Source: Roseomonas sp. E05
GTDB taxonomy: Bacteria; Pseudomonadota; Alphaproteobacteria; Acetobacterales; Acetobacteraceae
Length of the DNA stretch: 64,000 bases
NCBI RefSeq assembly: GCF_030063475.1
Contig: NZ_JASIRT010000003.1
Location: 1-64,000, forward strand
Direction: 5' to 3'
In this document: positions 45,628-56,590 of the stretch, one piece after another
How the letters are laid out: each line of letters begins with the position of its first letter
Numbering within the stretch: position 1 is the first letter of the stretch
Made by a program: the position numbers and the translations under genes
The notes under the pieces: model-generated
Told to the model about the DNA's origin: nothing
What the model saw: the letters and a program-made list of their open reading frames with translations, nothing else
Database searches by the model: none

Positions 45628-46463
45628 TGCGCCGCCTGCCGCTGCTCGTCCCGGTGCTCTGGCTGGGCTTGCTGGTCGCGGTGCCGCTACTGGTGGTGCT
45701 GGTGCTCTCCGTCTCCTGGCCGGCGGAAGGCGTGCCGCCCTTCAACCTGCCCGGTGTGGCGGGGCTGAACGGCGATTCCTTTGCCCTGGTGCTCGGCGAC
45801 CCCTATTACCGCGCCGCCTTCCTCAAGGCGCTGGTGGTGGCCGGTGCCACCGCCGGCCTCTGCCTGCTGCTGGCCTTCCCGATGGCGCTGGGCCTGGTGC
45901 GCGCCGCTGCCGCCTGGCGCGCGCCCTTGCTGCTGCTGGTGCTGCTGCCCTTCTGGACCGGCTTCCTGCCGCGTCTCGGCGCCTGGATCGGCCTGCTGCG
46001 CGACGAAGGCTGGATCAACCACCTGCTCCAGGCCTGGGGCTTCATCGAGACGCCGCTGCCGCTGCTCTATTCCTGGCCGGCGCTCTTCCTCGGCATGGTG
46101 CACGCCTACCTGCCTTTCGCCGTGCTGCCGCTCTATGCCAGCCTATCCCGCCTCGACCCGGTGCTGGAGGAGGCGGCAGCCGACCTGGGGGCGGGCGGCT
46201 TCACCGTCTTCCGCACCATCACGCTCCCTCTGGCCGCCCCCGGCGCCGCGGCGGCCTTCCTGCTGGTCTTCATTCCGGCAGCCGGCGAATACGTCATCCC
46301 TGAGCTGCTGGGCCCGCCTTCCGCCCAGGTGGTCGGCCGGGTGCTGTGGCAGGAGTTCTTCCAGAACCGCGACTGGCCCACGGCGGCGGCGCTGGCGGTG
46401 CTGCTGCTGCTCGCCCTGCTGATCCCCATCCACCTGTTCCAGCGGCTAGAGGCGCGCTCATGA
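45627..46463 (+). CDS. potH: Polyamine ABC transporter permease (PotH-like)
   Basis: 278 aa, six membrane helices beginning LLVPVLWLGLLVAVPLLVVLVLSV. The permease EAA loop is visible as EEAAADLGAGGFTVFRTITLPLAAPG, which contacts the ATPase. PFWTGFLPRLGAWIGLL and IPAAGEYVIPELLG are typical of the PotH subfamily. The start shares one base with the potG stop (TGATG), and the stop overlaps potI by 4 nt. Confidence 0.92.
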   Translation: MRRLPLLVPVLWLGLLVAVPLLVVLVLSVSWPAEGVPPFNLPGVAGLNGDSFALVLGDPYYRAAFLKALVVAGATAGLCLLLAFPMALGLVRAAAAWRAPLLLLVLLPFWTGFLPRLGAWIGLLRDEGWINHLLQAWGFIETPLPLLYSWPALFLGMVHAYLPFAVLPLYASLSRLDPVLEEAAADLGAGGFTVFRTITLPLAAPGAAAAFLLVFIPAAGEYVIPELLGPPSAQVVGRVLWQEFFQNRDWPTAAALAVLLLLALLIPIHLFQRLEARS

Positions 46464-47260
46464 GGCGCTCGCTCTTCCCGCGCCTCGGCCTGCTGCTCGG
46501 CCTGCTGTTCCTCTGGCTGCCGGTGCTGCTGCTGGCCGGCTACGCCTTCAGCGACGCGCGCATTCCCTTCCAGTGGGGCGGCTTCTCCTGGCGCTGGTTC
46601 GTGGCGCTGGCGGGCAACGAGCGCCTGCTGGCCGCCGCCTGGCTTTCGCTGCGCGTGGCGGCGAGCGCCGCGACGCTGGCGGTGGTGCTGGGCGGCTGCA
46701 TCGGCTGGGTGCTGGCGCGCCAGGGCCCCTTCCGTGGCCGCCCGCTCTTCGGCGCGCTGGCCGGCGCGCCGCTGGTGCTGCCGGACGTGGTGACCGGCCT
46801 CTCCCTGCTGCTGTTCTTCGTGCTGCTGGAAGGCGCCACCGGCTGGCCCGCCGAGCGCGGCGCCACCACCATCCTGCTCGCCCATGCCACCATCGGCGGC
46901 GCCTATGCCGCCGTGCTGGTGCAGGCCCGCCTCGCCACGCTGGAGCGGGAGCTGGAGGAGGCCGCGCGCGACCTCGGCGCCGGCCCCGCCACCACCTTCG
47001 CCACCATCACCCTGCCGCTGCTGGCGCCGAGCCTGGTGGCGGGCTGGCTGCTCGCCTTCACCCTCTCGCTGGACGACGTGGTGGTGGCGAGCTTCGTCTC
47101 CGGCCCTGCCGGCACCACCCTGCCGATGGTGGTCTTCTCCATGCTGCGCCTTGGCCTGACGCCGGAGATCAATGCCCTGGCGGTGGTCATCCTGCTGCTG
47201 GCCCTGACTAGTGCGGGCGGTGCGCTGCTGTTGTTGCGCGGCGTGCTCGGGCGCCGCTGA
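46460..47260 (+). CDS. potI: Polyamine ABC transporter permease (PotI-like)
   Basis: 266 aa. The ATG 46460 overlaps the potH stop (ATGA). Six helices; the EAA loop reads EEAARDLGAGPATTFATITLPLLAPSL, and FTLSLDDVVVASFVSGPAGTTLP is the PotI-subfamily hallmark. It completes the heterodimeric permease. A strong hairpin follows immediately after its stop. Confidence 0.92.
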   Translation: MRRSLFPRLGLLLGLLFLWLPVLLLAGYAFSDARIPFQWGGFSWRWFVALAGNERLLAAAWLSLRVAASAATLAVVLGGCIGWVLARQGPFRGRPLFGALAGAPLVLPDVVTGLSLLLFFVLLEGATGWPAERGATTILLAHATIGGAYAAVLVQARLATLERELEEAARDLGAGPATTFATITLPLLAPSLVAGWLLAFTLSLDDVVVASFVSGPAGTTLPMVVFSMLRLGLTPEINALAVVILLLALTSAGGALLLLRGVLGRR

Positions 47261-47292
47261 GGCGCGTTGTGGCACGCCCGCCACAGCGCGCC
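47261..47292 (+). terminator. Hairpin after the polyamine transporter operon
   Basis: GGCGCGTTGTGGC (47261-47273) pairs with GCCACAGCGCGCC (47280-47292), 12 of 13 Watson-Crick pairs plus one G-U, loop of 6 nt, starting right after the potI stop. It lacks a clear T-run. Confidence 0.6.
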
Positions 47293-47469
47293 GCCATCCC
47301 GGGCCGCTCACGCATTCGGAACGCAATCGCAGCAATGCCGCGCTTGCAACATTTTGGCCATTCCCCATGATCTTCCCCGTGGACGACCCGCGTGGTCGCG
47401 TCCGGCTGCCATCGGGCCCTCCGCCTAACGTAAGGCCGCCGCCACCCCGGCGACGGCACGGGAGGACGA

Positions 47470-48276
47470 ATGATGGATACCGTCTGGACTCTGGAGCGCG
47501 CCACGCCGCCCGAGCGGGCCTCCATCCGCCGTATCAGCACGGCTGACGTGTGGGATGCCCTGCGGCGCGGCTGGGATGATTTCCTGGCCAACCCCACCCA
47601 GCTCATCTTTCTGGCCATCATCTACCCCATCATCGGGCTGATCGCCGCCAACGCCATGGCCGGCCGGTCGCTGATGCCGCTGATCTGGCCGATGGTCTCG
47701 GGCTTCGCGCTGGTCGGCCCGGTCGCCGCGATCGGCATCTACGAGCTGAGCCGGCGGCGCGAGAAGGGGCTGCCGGTCTCCTGGGTCAATGCGCTGGATG
47801 TGCGCCACTCGCCGGCCTTCGGCTCCATCCTCGGCCTCGGCCTGATGCTGCTGGCCATTTTCCTGGTCTGGCTGCTGGTCGCGGAGGCGCTCTATGCCGT
47901 CACCATCGGCGACATGCCGCCCACTTCCATCCGCGCCTTCGTCGACCGGCTGTTCGGCACCCCCGAGGGCCTCACGCTGATCGTCGTCGGCAATGCGGCC
48001 GGCTTCCTCTTCGCACTGGCGGTGCTGATGCTGACGGTGGTCTCCTTCCCCATGCTGCTGGATCGCGGTGCCGAGGGGCGGGGGATTGATGCCGGCACCG
48101 CCATCCGCACCTCCTTCCGCGCGGTGCGTGCCAACCCGGTGCCGATGGCGCTCTGGGGGCTGATCGTGGCGGGGCTGCTGCTGCTGGGCAGCCTGCCGCT
48201 CTTCGTCGGGCTGGCGGTCGCCGTGCCGGTGCTGGGCCACGCCACTTGGCACCTCTACCGCAAGACGGTGGCCTAA
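47470..48276 (+). CDS. DUF2189 integral membrane protein
   Basis: 268 aa. The N-terminal segment IRRISTADVWDALRRGWDDFLANPTQLIFLAIIYPIIGLI is characteristic of DUF2189. About six membrane helices follow, with SRRREKGLPVSWVNALDVRHSPAFGSI as a conserved loop. Function unknown. The start is ATG 47470 (tandem ATGs; GGAGGACGA upstream). It is followed at about 100 bp by the aminotransferase gene in the same direction. Confidence 0.85.
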   Translation: MMDTVWTLERATPPERASIRRISTADVWDALRRGWDDFLANPTQLIFLAIIYPIIGLIAANAMAGRSLMPLIWPMVSGFALVGPVAAIGIYELSRRREKGLPVSWVNALDVRHSPAFGSILGLGLMLLAIFLVWLLVAEALYAVTIGDMPPTSIRAFVDRLFGTPEGLTLIVVGNAAGFLFALAVLMLTVVSFPMLLDRGAEGRGIDAGTAIRTSFRAVRANPVPMALWGLIVAGLLLLGSLPLFVGLAVAVPVLGHATWHLYRKTVA

Positions 48277-48338
48277 AGGCGCGGAATCGGCCTCCGGCTG
48301 CCCGCCGCGGGTTGCCGGGGGCGCCGTTCGGGCGTTAG

Positions 48339-50040
<1,702 letters not shown>

Positions 50041-50104
50041 ATGCAGCCATCTCCGCCCCCTGACGTTGCCCGGGGCAAGGAAGAACCCCGGAGGAGGAAA
50101 GCCC

Positions 50105-50905
50105 ATGCGCCCTGCCTTGCCGCTGCTGATTCTGCTGCCCCTGGGGGCCTGCATGGATCCCGCCTATCAGGTGCCGTCCGTCAGCCCGGCCGCCCGGGCT
50201 GCCGCGACGGCCGAGATCGGCCAGGGCCAGGCGCCGGTGCGGCGCCCGCTGACGGAGGAGCAGGCCAAGGAAGCCATCGCCCGGGTGGCGCGCCGGCTGG
50301 CGCCCGCCGGCAGCGCCGTCTGCCGGGAACTCGGGCGCGAGTGCTCCTGGCGCTTCGTCTATGACCCGAGCCAGGAGCTGAACGCCGCCGCCACCGGCGA
50401 GGGCGACATCGTCGTGCAGCGCGGCGTCGCCGAATATGCCCGCAACGACGATGAGCTGGCTTTCGTCATCGCCCATGAGATGGCGCACCACGCCGCCAAC
50501 CACGTGCAGAGCACAAACACCCGCGCCCAGCTCGGCGCCGCGCTGGGCGGGGTGCTGGCCTCGGTGATCGGCTCCTATGCCGGGTTGCAGTCGGATGGGC
50601 TGGTGCAGGGTGCGGCGGGCATCGGCTCGCAGCTTGCCGTCATCACTTACAGCAAGGCGCAGGAGCGCGAGGCGGACGCGGTCGGCGCCACCATCCTGCA
50701 CCAGGCCGGCTACGATGTGGGCGAGGCCCGCGAGATGCTGGTCGCGCTCGGCCGCCTCTCCGGCCAGACCCGGACGAGCCTGCTCTCCACCCATCCCGCC
50801 GGCCCCGACCGCATCGCCTCCTTCGACGCCGCGGTGGCGGACATGCGCGCGGCCGGTTGGCAACTCTCGCCGCAGGGCGTCGGGCGCAGCGTGATGCCGC
50901 GGTAG
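50105..50905 (+). CDS. M48-family zinc metallopeptidase lipoprotein
   Basis: 266 aa. The signal MRPALPLLILLPLGACMDP has a lipobox-like LGAC. The zinc motif HEMAHH lies near residue 126 (AFVIAHEMAHHAANHVQ), with the third-ligand region YSKAQEREADAVGATIL. GGAGGAGGAAAG precedes the ATG. Predicted periplasmic, membrane-anchored peptidase of the LoiP/YcaL type, involved in envelope quality control. Confidence 0.88.
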   Translation: MRPALPLLILLPLGACMDPAYQVPSVSPAARAAATAEIGQGQAPVRRPLTEEQAKEAIARVARRLAPAGSAVCRELGRECSWRFVYDPSQELNAAATGEGDIVVQRGVAEYARNDDELAFVIAHEMAHHAANHVQSTNTRAQLGAALGGVLASVIGSYAGLQSDGLVQGAAGIGSQLAVITYSKAQEREADAVGATILHQAGYDVGEAREMLVALGRLSGQTRTSLLSTHPAGPDRIASFDAAVADMRAAGWQLSPQGVGRSVMPR

Positions 50906-50916
50906 GAGGGGGAGCC

Positions 50917-50947
50917 GCCGGGGAGGGGGGAGCGCCCCCTTCCCGGC
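50917..50947. terminator. GC-rich hairpin between convergent genes
   Basis: GCCGGGGAGGGGGG and CCCCCTTCCCGGC form a long imperfect stem around GAGCG, between the M48 gene stop (50905) and the alcohol dehydrogenase stop (50956). Likely a bidirectional terminator. Confidence 0.5.
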
Positions 50948-50955
50948 GCCGCTTT

Positions 50956-51978
50956 TCAGTCCAGCCGCAGCACGATGCGGCCGTCGATGGCACCCTGCTC
51001 CATGCGCTCGAAGATGTCGTTGATCTCGTCCAGCGTGCCCCAGCTGAAATGCGGCGCCACCTTGCCCTCGCCGGCGAAGGCCAGCGCCTCCTCCAGGTCC
51101 TGCCGTGTGCCGACGATCGAGCCGCGCACCGTGATCCGCTTCAGCACGGTGTCGAAGATCGGCATGGCGAAGCGCCCCGGCGGCAGGCCGACCAGCGCCA
51201 TCGTCCCGTGCGGCCGCAGCATGGCGAAGGCCTGCTCGAAGGCGGTGGGGGAGACCGCCGTCACTAGCACGCCATGCATCCCGCCGACCTTTTGCACGGC
51301 CTGGCCGGGGTCCTCCTCACGGGCGTTCACCACCAGGTCGGCACCCAGGCTGCGGGCCAGCTCAAGCTTCTCCGGATGCACGTCCACCGCCGCCACATGC
51401 AGGCCCATGGCCTTGGCATACTGCACCGCCATGTGGCCGAGGCCGCCGATGCCCGAGATGGCCACCCACTCGCCGGGCCGCGCCTCGGTTTCCTTCAGCC
51501 CCTTGTAGACGGTGACGCCGGCGCAGAGCACCGGCGCCGCCGGGCCGAACTCCAGCCTGTCCGGCAGCACCCCGACATAGTCCGGATCGGCCAGGACATA
51601 TTCGGCGAAGCTGCCATTCACCGAGTAGCCGGTGTTCTTCTGGCTGCCGCAGAGCGTCTCCCAGCCGGTGCGGCAATAGGGGCAGGCGCCGCAGGCGGTA
51701 TGCAGCCAGGGCACGCCCACCCGGTCGCCCTCCTTCACCCGCGTCACCCCGGCGCCCAGCGCGGCCACGTATCCGACCCCCTCATGCCCGGGAATGAAGG
51801 GCGGGTTGGGCTTCACCGGCCAGTCGCCGCGCACCGCGTGCAGGTCGGTATGGCACACGCCGGAGGCGGCCAGGCGCACCAGAACCTGCCCCGGCCCCGG
51901 CTCCGGCACCGGCACCTCCTCGATCGTGAGCGCCCCGCCCAGGCGCCGCGCCACCGCGGCCCGCATCATCTTGGCCAT
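50956..51978 (-). CDS. adhP: Zinc-dependent alcohol dehydrogenase (AdhP-like)
   Basis: 340 aa, MDR superfamily. Catalytic zinc: Cys in [16 protein letters not shown] and GHEGVGYV. Structural zinc: [19 protein letters not shown] (four Cys). Rossmann: [34 protein letters not shown]. It oxidises primary alcohols with NAD. Start at ATG 51978, or 51969; it is convergent with the M48 gene and divergent from the second aminotransferase. Confidence 0.93.
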   Translation of the reverse strand: MAKMMRAAVARRLGGALTIEEVPVPEPGPGQVLVRLAASGVCHTDLHAVRGDWPVKPNPPFIPGHEGVGYVAALGAGVTRVKEGDRVGVPWLHTACGACPYCRTGWETLCGSQKNTGYSVNGSFAEYVLADPDYVGVLPDRLEFGPAAPVLCAGVTVYKGLKETEARPGEWVAISGIGGLGHMAVQYAKAMGLHVAAVDVHPEKLELARSLGADLVVNAREEDPGQAVQKVGGMHGVLVTAVSPTAFEQAFAMLRPHGTMALVGLPPGRFAMPIFDTVLKRITVRGSIVGTRQDLEEALAFAGEGKVAPHFSWGTLDEINDIFERMEQGAIDGRIVLRLD

Positions 51979-52112
51979 CCTTCATCGCCCTCTGCTGGCT
52001 TCAGTCCGAGCTTAAGGCGCGGTGTGCGGGGCCGCCCTGCGCTGGATCAGGGCCACGGCACCTTGGCGGCGGCGGCGTGCGCTTCTAGGCTGCGCGCCTT
52101 CGCCCGCCTGAC

Positions 52113-53336
52113 ATGTCGGAGACTGCCGCACCCATGCCCGCTCTCGCCGGACGCCTGAAGGAAGTTTCGCTCGCCGCCTCGGTGGCCATGACGCAGCGCG
52201 CCCGCGCCCTCGCCGCCGAGGGCAAGAAGGTGATCAGCCTCTCCATCGGCGAGCCCGATTTCCCGACCCCGCCGCATGCCATCGAGGCCGCCCATCGGGC
52301 AGCGCTGGCCGGCGACACCAAATACCCGCCGCAGGAGGGCACCCGCGCCCTGAAGCTGGCGGTGCAGAAGAAGTTCAAGCGCGACAACAACCTGGACTAC
52401 GCGCTGGACGAGATCCTGGTCGCCAATGGCGGCAAGCAGATCATCATGGACGCGCTGCTGGCCACCTGCGACCCGGGCGACGAGGTGCTGATCCCCGCCC
52501 CCTTCTGGGTCAGCTATGCCGAGATGGCCAAGCTCGCCACCGGCAAGCCCACCTACGTCAACTGCCCGCAGAACAACGGCTTCAAGCTGCGCCCGGAGGA
52601 CCTGGACGCCGCCATCACGCCGAGGACCAAGTGGCTGTTCCTGAACTTCCCGAACAACCCGACCGGCGCCGCCTGCTCGCGGGCGGAGATGAAGGCCATC
52701 GCCGAGGTGATGCTGAAGCACCCGCATGTCTGGATCCTGACGGACGACATGTACGAGCACCTCGTCTATGACGGCTTCGAGTTCTGCACCATCGCCGATG
52801 TCGAGCCGCGCCTGAAGGACCGCGTGCTGACCGTCAACGGTGCTTCCAAGACCTATGCCATGACCGGCTGGCGCATCGGCTTCTGCGGTGGGCCGAAGCC
52901 GCTGATCAAGGCGATGGCCAACATGCAGAGCCAGCTGACCGCCGGCGTCTCCACCGTCGGCCAGGCCGCCGCCGCCGCGGCGCTGGAAGGGCCGCAGGAG
53001 CTCGTGGCGGAGCGCGCCGCGATCTACCGCCAGCGGCGCGACCTCGTGGTGCAGATGCTGAACGACGCCCCCGGCATCGCCTGCCACAAGCCGGAAGGCG
53101 CCTTCTACGTCTATCCCAACATCGCCGGCTGCATCGGCAAGACCACCAGGGGCGGCCGCCGGATCGAGAACGACACCGACTTCGCCATGGCGCTGCTGGA
53201 GGAGAAGCTGGTCGCCACGGTGCAGGGCGCGGCCTATGGCATGAGCCCCTATCTGCGCGTCTCCTACGCCACCGATACGGAAAGCCTGCGCGAGGCCTGC
53301 GCCCGCATCCAGGAGTTCTGCCGGGAGCTGGCGTGA
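52113..53336 (+). CDS. Class I PLP aminotransferase (aspartate aminotransferase family), copy 2
   Basis: 407 aa, a close paralogue of the 48375 gene: ISLSIGEPDFPTPPHAIE, VANGGKQIIMDALLATCDPGDEVLIPAPFWVSYAE, NFPNNPTGAACSRAEMK, ILTDDMYEHLVYDGF and [20 protein letters not shown] (Schiff-base Lys). It shares a Lys-rich FKRDNNLDYALDEI segment with copy 1 ([14 protein letters not shown]). GTGA-coupled to a GNAT gene. Confidence 0.93.
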   Translation: MSETAAPMPALAGRLKEVSLAASVAMTQRARALAAEGKKVISLSIGEPDFPTPPHAIEAAHRAALAGDTKYPPQEGTRALKLAVQKKFKRDNNLDYALDEILVANGGKQIIMDALLATCDPGDEVLIPAPFWVSYAEMAKLATGKPTYVNCPQNNGFKLRPEDLDAAITPRTKWLFLNFPNNPTGAACSRAEMKAIAEVMLKHPHVWILTDDMYEHLVYDGFEFCTIADVEPRLKDRVLTVNGASKTYAMTGWRIGFCGGPKPLIKAMANMQSQLTAGVSTVGQAAAAAALEGPQELVAERAAIYRQRRDLVVQMLNDAPGIACHKPEGAFYVYPNIAGCIGKTTRGGRRIENDTDFAMALLEEKLVATVQGAAYGMSPYLRVSYATDTESLREACARIQEFCRELA

Positions 53337-54343
53337 GCGCGATGCAGGCCACCATCCGCCCCGGCCGCGATGAGGATGCCGCGCAGTATATCCGCCTGAT
53401 CGGCGATGCCTGGGCCGAGTACCCGAACTGCATCCTGGACGTGGATGGCGAGGTGCCGGAGCTGCGCGCCCTGGCCAGCTACTTCGCCAAGGCGGGCGGC
53501 GCCGTCTGGGCCGGCGAGGTGGAGGGCCGCATCGCCGGCATGGTCGCCACCCGGCCGCTCGGCTCCGACCGCGCCTGGGAGATCTGCAAGATGTACGTGG
53601 AGAAGGCGCAGCGGGGCACCGGCCTCGCCCATGCGCTGATCTCCCGCGCCGAGGACCATGCCCGCCGCCAGGGCGCCGAGCGCATGGTGCTCTGGACCGA
53701 CACGCGCTTCGAGGCCGCGCACCGCTTCTACGAGAAGCGCGGCTATGTGCGCGCCGGCTCGATCCGCATTCTCGACGACATCTCGAAGTCGCTGGAGTTC
53801 CGCTACGCCAAGCCCGCCATCGGCCTCGCCGTGGAGGCGCTCGACGCCGCCGCGGCCGCCAGCGCCGAGCGCAGCCTGGCCAGCATCCTGGTCGCCTGCG
53901 TGGCTGATGGCGCCAGCCTCGGCTATCGCAACCCGCTTTCCGCCGAGGCGGCACGCGGGGTCTGGCGCAAGGTCTCGGCCGATGTGGCGATGGGCACGCG
54001 CCTGCTGCTCGTCGCCTGGCAGGAGGGCCGGATGGCCGGCACCGTGCAGCTCGACCTCGGCACGCCGGAGACCGAGACGCACCGCGCCGTCGTGCGGCAG
54101 CTCCTGGTGCATCCCGACTTCCGCCGCGCCGGCGTGGGCCAGGCTTTGGTTCAGCGTGCCGAGCAGGCGGCGCGCGGCATCGGCCGCAGCCTGCTGACGC
54201 TGGACTGCCGCGCCGGCGAGGCGGCAGCGGCGCTGCTGCACCGCCTGGGCTGGACGGAAGCGGGCCGCATCCCCGGCTTCGGCCGGACCGCTGCGGGTGG
54301 CCCGGCGGACCAGATCATCCTCTATCGCGCCCTGTACCTGTAA
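53333..54343 (+). CDS. Tandem GNAT-domain acetyltransferase
   Basis: 336 aa with two GNAT modules. The first (about 5-155) has EICKMYVEKAQRGTGLAHALISRAEDHARRQGAERMVLWTDTRFEAAHRFYEKRGYVRAG. The second (about 160-336) has VVRQLLVHPDFRRAGVGQALVQRAEQAARGIGRSLLTLDCRAGEAAAALLHRLGW. Both contain the acetyl-CoA loop (QRGTGLA, RRAGVGQA). GTG 53333 overlaps the aminotransferase stop; ATG 53342 is an alternative. The acceptor is unknown; coupling suggests it acts on an amine made next door. A strong terminator follows. Confidence 0.88.
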   Translation: MSAMQATIRPGRDEDAAQYIRLIGDAWAEYPNCILDVDGEVPELRALASYFAKAGGAVWAGEVEGRIAGMVATRPLGSDRAWEICKMYVEKAQRGTGLAHALISRAEDHARRQGAERMVLWTDTRFEAAHRFYEKRGYVRAGSIRILDDISKSLEFRYAKPAIGLAVEALDAAAAASAERSLASILVACVADGASLGYRNPLSAEAARGVWRKVSADVAMGTRLLLVAWQEGRMAGTVQLDLGTPETETHRAVVRQLLVHPDFRRAGVGQALVQRAEQAARGIGRSLLTLDCRAGEAAAALLHRLGWTEAGRIPGFGRTAAGGPADQIILYRALYL

Positions 54344-54347
54344 AAGG

Positions 54348-54384
54348 CTGGGGGAAGAATTCCCCCAGACCCCCATCTTTTTTC
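54348..54384 (+). terminator. Rho-independent terminator after the aminotransferase-GNAT operon
   Basis: CTGGGGGAA-GAA-TTCCCCCAG (54348-54368), then a short spacer and a run of T (about 54378-54383). A textbook intrinsic terminator beginning 5 bp after the GNAT stop. Confidence 0.9.
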
Positions 54385-54471
54385 TTCGGGTTCCCGCGCT
54401 GGCAGTCAGCGCAGCCCTGAACTGACAAAAACCTCCTCCGGCGGCTCCGGCAGCCCTGTTACCATCCCGGC

Positions 54472-54972
54472 ATGATCACACCCGCCTATTGCCGCGCCAT
54501 GGCGGCCTACAATGCCGAGATGAACCGGCGCTTCTACGCCGCCGCCGCCACGCTGGACGAGGCGGCGCGCCGGCGCCCGCGCGGCGCCTTTTTCGGTTCC
54601 CTGCATGGGACGCTGTGTCACCTCGTCTGGGGCGATACCATGTGGATGAGCCGCTTCGATGGCGGCCCGCCGCCGCCGGTAAAGCTGCCCGAGAGCTCCC
54701 GCATGATCGAGGAGTTCGCCACCCTGCGCGCCACACGGGAGGCGCTCGACACCCGCATCGAGGCCTGGGCGGCAGGACTGGAGCAGGCTGCGCTGGATGG
54801 TGATCTCACCTGGTTCAGCGGCGCGGCCGGCCGCGAGGTCCGGCGGCCCATGGCGCTGCTGGCGGTGCACTTCTTCAATCACCAGACCCATCACCGCGGC
54901 CAGGCCCACGCACTGCTCACGGCTGAGGGCGCCAGCACCGGCGATACCGATCTGTTCCTCGTGCTGCCCTGA
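54472..54972 (+). CDS. DinB-family protein
   Basis: 166 aa. The four-helix DinB fold is suggested by MAAYNAEMNRRFYAAAATL, the first His in GSLHGTLCHLVWGDTMWMSRFDG, and the HFFNHQTHHRGQAHALL motif that completes the metal-binding His triad. Family members are putative metal-dependent thiol-transfer or hydrolytic enzymes of unknown substrate. No operon partner. Confidence 0.88.
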   Translation: MITPAYCRAMAAYNAEMNRRFYAAAATLDEAARRRPRGAFFGSLHGTLCHLVWGDTMWMSRFDGGPPPPVKLPESSRMIEEFATLRATREALDTRIEAWAAGLEQAALDGDLTWFSGAAGREVRRPMALLAVHFFNHQTHHRGQAHALLTAEGASTGDTDLFLVLP

Positions 54973-55053
54973 CCCCCGCGCAGCGGGAGGCGGCCTGCGG
55001 AACTCCTCCCAGGGGCCCGTGTTCTCCCTGACGAACCGTAAGGGAGATGCGCA

Positions 55054-55641
55054 ATGACGGATATCAACCAGGCCCGGATCCTGATCGTGGCGACCGATGG
55101 CTTCGAGCAGCCGGAACTCCTGGTGCCACTGGAGCAGCTTCGCGCCAGGGGCGCCAAGGTCGAGGTCGCCGCCCCCGAGAAGACCCGCGAACCCGGCGTG
55201 ATCGTCGCCTGGAATGGCGCCGCGCAGCCGGAGGACTGGGGCGAGAAGGTCAAGGTGGACCGCAAGCTCGGCGAGGTGAGCGCGGCGGACTACGATGCCA
55301 TCGTGCTGCCGGGCGGCGTGATCAATCCCGACCATCTCCGGGTGAATTCGCAGGCCATCGCGCTGGTGAAGGACTTCGCCGCACAGGGCAAGGTCGTCGC
55401 CGCGATCTGCCACGGCCCCTGGATCCTGGTTGAGGCCGGGCTGGCGAAGGACCGTAAGATGACCTCCTTCACCTCGATCAAGACCGACGTGCAGAATGCC
55501 GGTGCCACCTGGCTGGACGAGGAAGTGGTGACCGACCAGGGCATCGTCACCAGCCGCTCCCCGAAGGACCTCGACGCCTTCGTGGCGAAGATTGTCGAGG
55601 AGGTGCGCGAGGGCCGCCACAACCGCCGCGCGGCCGCCTGA
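55054..55641 (+). CDS. DJ-1/PfpI-family protein (type 1 glutamine amidotransferase-like)
   Basis: 195 aa. RILIVATDGFEQPELLVPLEQLRARGAKVEVAAPEK, YDAIVLPGGVINPDHLR, and the nucleophile elbow VAAICHGPWILVEAG (Cys-His) define the PfpI subfamily, described as intracellular protease or glyoxalase III/deglycase-like stress proteins. GGGAGATGCGCA precedes the ATG. A hairpin follows the stop. Confidence 0.92.
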   Translation: MTDINQARILIVATDGFEQPELLVPLEQLRARGAKVEVAAPEKTREPGVIVAWNGAAQPEDWGEKVKVDRKLGEVSAADYDAIVLPGGVINPDHLRVNSQAIALVKDFAAQGKVVAAICHGPWILVEAGLAKDRKMTSFTSIKTDVQNAGATWLDEEVVTDQGIVTSRSPKDLDAFVAKIVEEVREGRHNRRAAA

Positions 55642-55651
55642 GGATAGGGCA

Positions 55652-55671
55652 GGGGGCGCAACGCCGCCCCC
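55652..55671. terminator. Hairpin between convergent PfpI-like and dehalogenase-like genes
   Basis: GGGGGCG (55652-55658) pairs with CGCCCCC (55665-55671) across a 6-nt loop. Bidirectional terminator candidate without a T-run. Confidence 0.45.
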
Positions 55672-55683
55672 GCGATCCGGGTG

Positions 55684-56565
55684 TCAGCCGAGGAAGGGCT
55701 CCAGGGCAGCCAGCACTGCCTCCGGGGCCTCTTCCGCGAGATAGTGCCCGCTCTCGACCGGTCCGCCGCTGACCGGCCCCGCGGCATAGGCCCGCCAGAG
55801 CTCCAGCGGCTGATACCAGACTCCGATCTTTCCCCTGGCGCCCCACAGCGCCAGCAGGGGGCAGCGGATCTTTTCCCCCGCCGCCCGGCTTTCCCGGTCG
55901 TGCTCCAGATCGATTGTCGCCGCCGCGCGGTAGTCCTCGCAGATCGCGGCGACCGTGCCGGGCTGCCTCAGGGCGGCCAGATAGTCGGCCCGCGCCTCGG
56001 GATGGAAGAAGCCGCGATCCTTCGGCTCGCGGCTGGTCTGCAGGTCGAACCAGTCCTCGACGTCGCGCAGGATCATCCGCTCCGGCAGGTCGTGCCGCTG
56101 CGCCAGAAAGAACCAGTGATAATAGCCCATGGCGAAGGCCATGTCGGTGCGCTCGAAATGCTCGATGGTCGGCACGATGTCGAGCACCGCCAGGCGCTCG
56201 ACCGCCTCCGGTGCATCCAGCGCCAGCCGATGCGCGACGCGGGCGCCGCGATCATGCGACACCACGCGGAAGCGCTCATGCCCGAGCTGGCGCATCAGCC
56301 CCAGCAGGTCGGCCGCCATGGTGCGCTTGGAATAGGGGGCATGGTCCGCGCTGGGACCGGGCTTGCCGGAGAAGCCGTAGCCGCGCAGGTCCGGGCAGAT
56401 GATCGTGAAGCGCCGCGCCAGCGCCGGCGCCACCGCATGCCACATCACATGGGTCTGCGGATTGCCGTGCAGCAGCAGCAAAGGCGGCCCCTCGCCGCCG
56501 CGCCGCAGCCGAAGCCGCTGCCCCTCGACCATCCGCTCTTCCAGAGTGAACCCTTCGAAGATCAT
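55684..56565 (-). CDS. Alpha/beta hydrolase, fluoroacetate dehalogenase-like
   Basis: 293 aa from ATG 56565, preceded by GGGAGGAG. Family marks of haloacetate dehalogenases: LLLLHGNPQTHVMWHAVAPAL, DLRGYGFS, the nucleophile Asp in RVVSHDRGARVAHRLAL, the RTDMAFAMGYYHWFFLAQ cap segment, the ALWGARG strand and the catalytic His in ESGHYLAEEAPEAV. It hydrolyses carbon-halogen bonds in related enzymes; epoxide or ester substrates are possible. Confidence 0.85.
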   Translation of the reverse strand: MIFEGFTLEERMVEGQRLRLRRGGEGPPLLLLHGNPQTHVMWHAVAPALARRFTIICPDLRGYGFSGKPGPSADHAPYSKRTMAADLLGLMRQLGHERFRVVSHDRGARVAHRLALDAPEAVERLAVLDIVPTIEHFERTDMAFAMGYYHWFFLAQRHDLPERMILRDVEDWFDLQTSREPKDRGFFHPEARADYLAALRQPGTVAAICEDYRAAATIDLEHDRESRAAGEKIRCPLLALWGARGKIGVWYQPLELWRAYAAGPVSGGPVESGHYLAEEAPEAVLAALEPFLG

Positions 56566-56590
56566 GGCGTGCCGCTCCTCCCTCGCGCGT

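Noticed and set aside
52047-53954. 635-aa minus-strand frame opposite aminotransferase copy 2
   Set aside because: Arg/Pro/Gly-rich N terminus and no domains; the plus strand encodes a complete aminotransferase.
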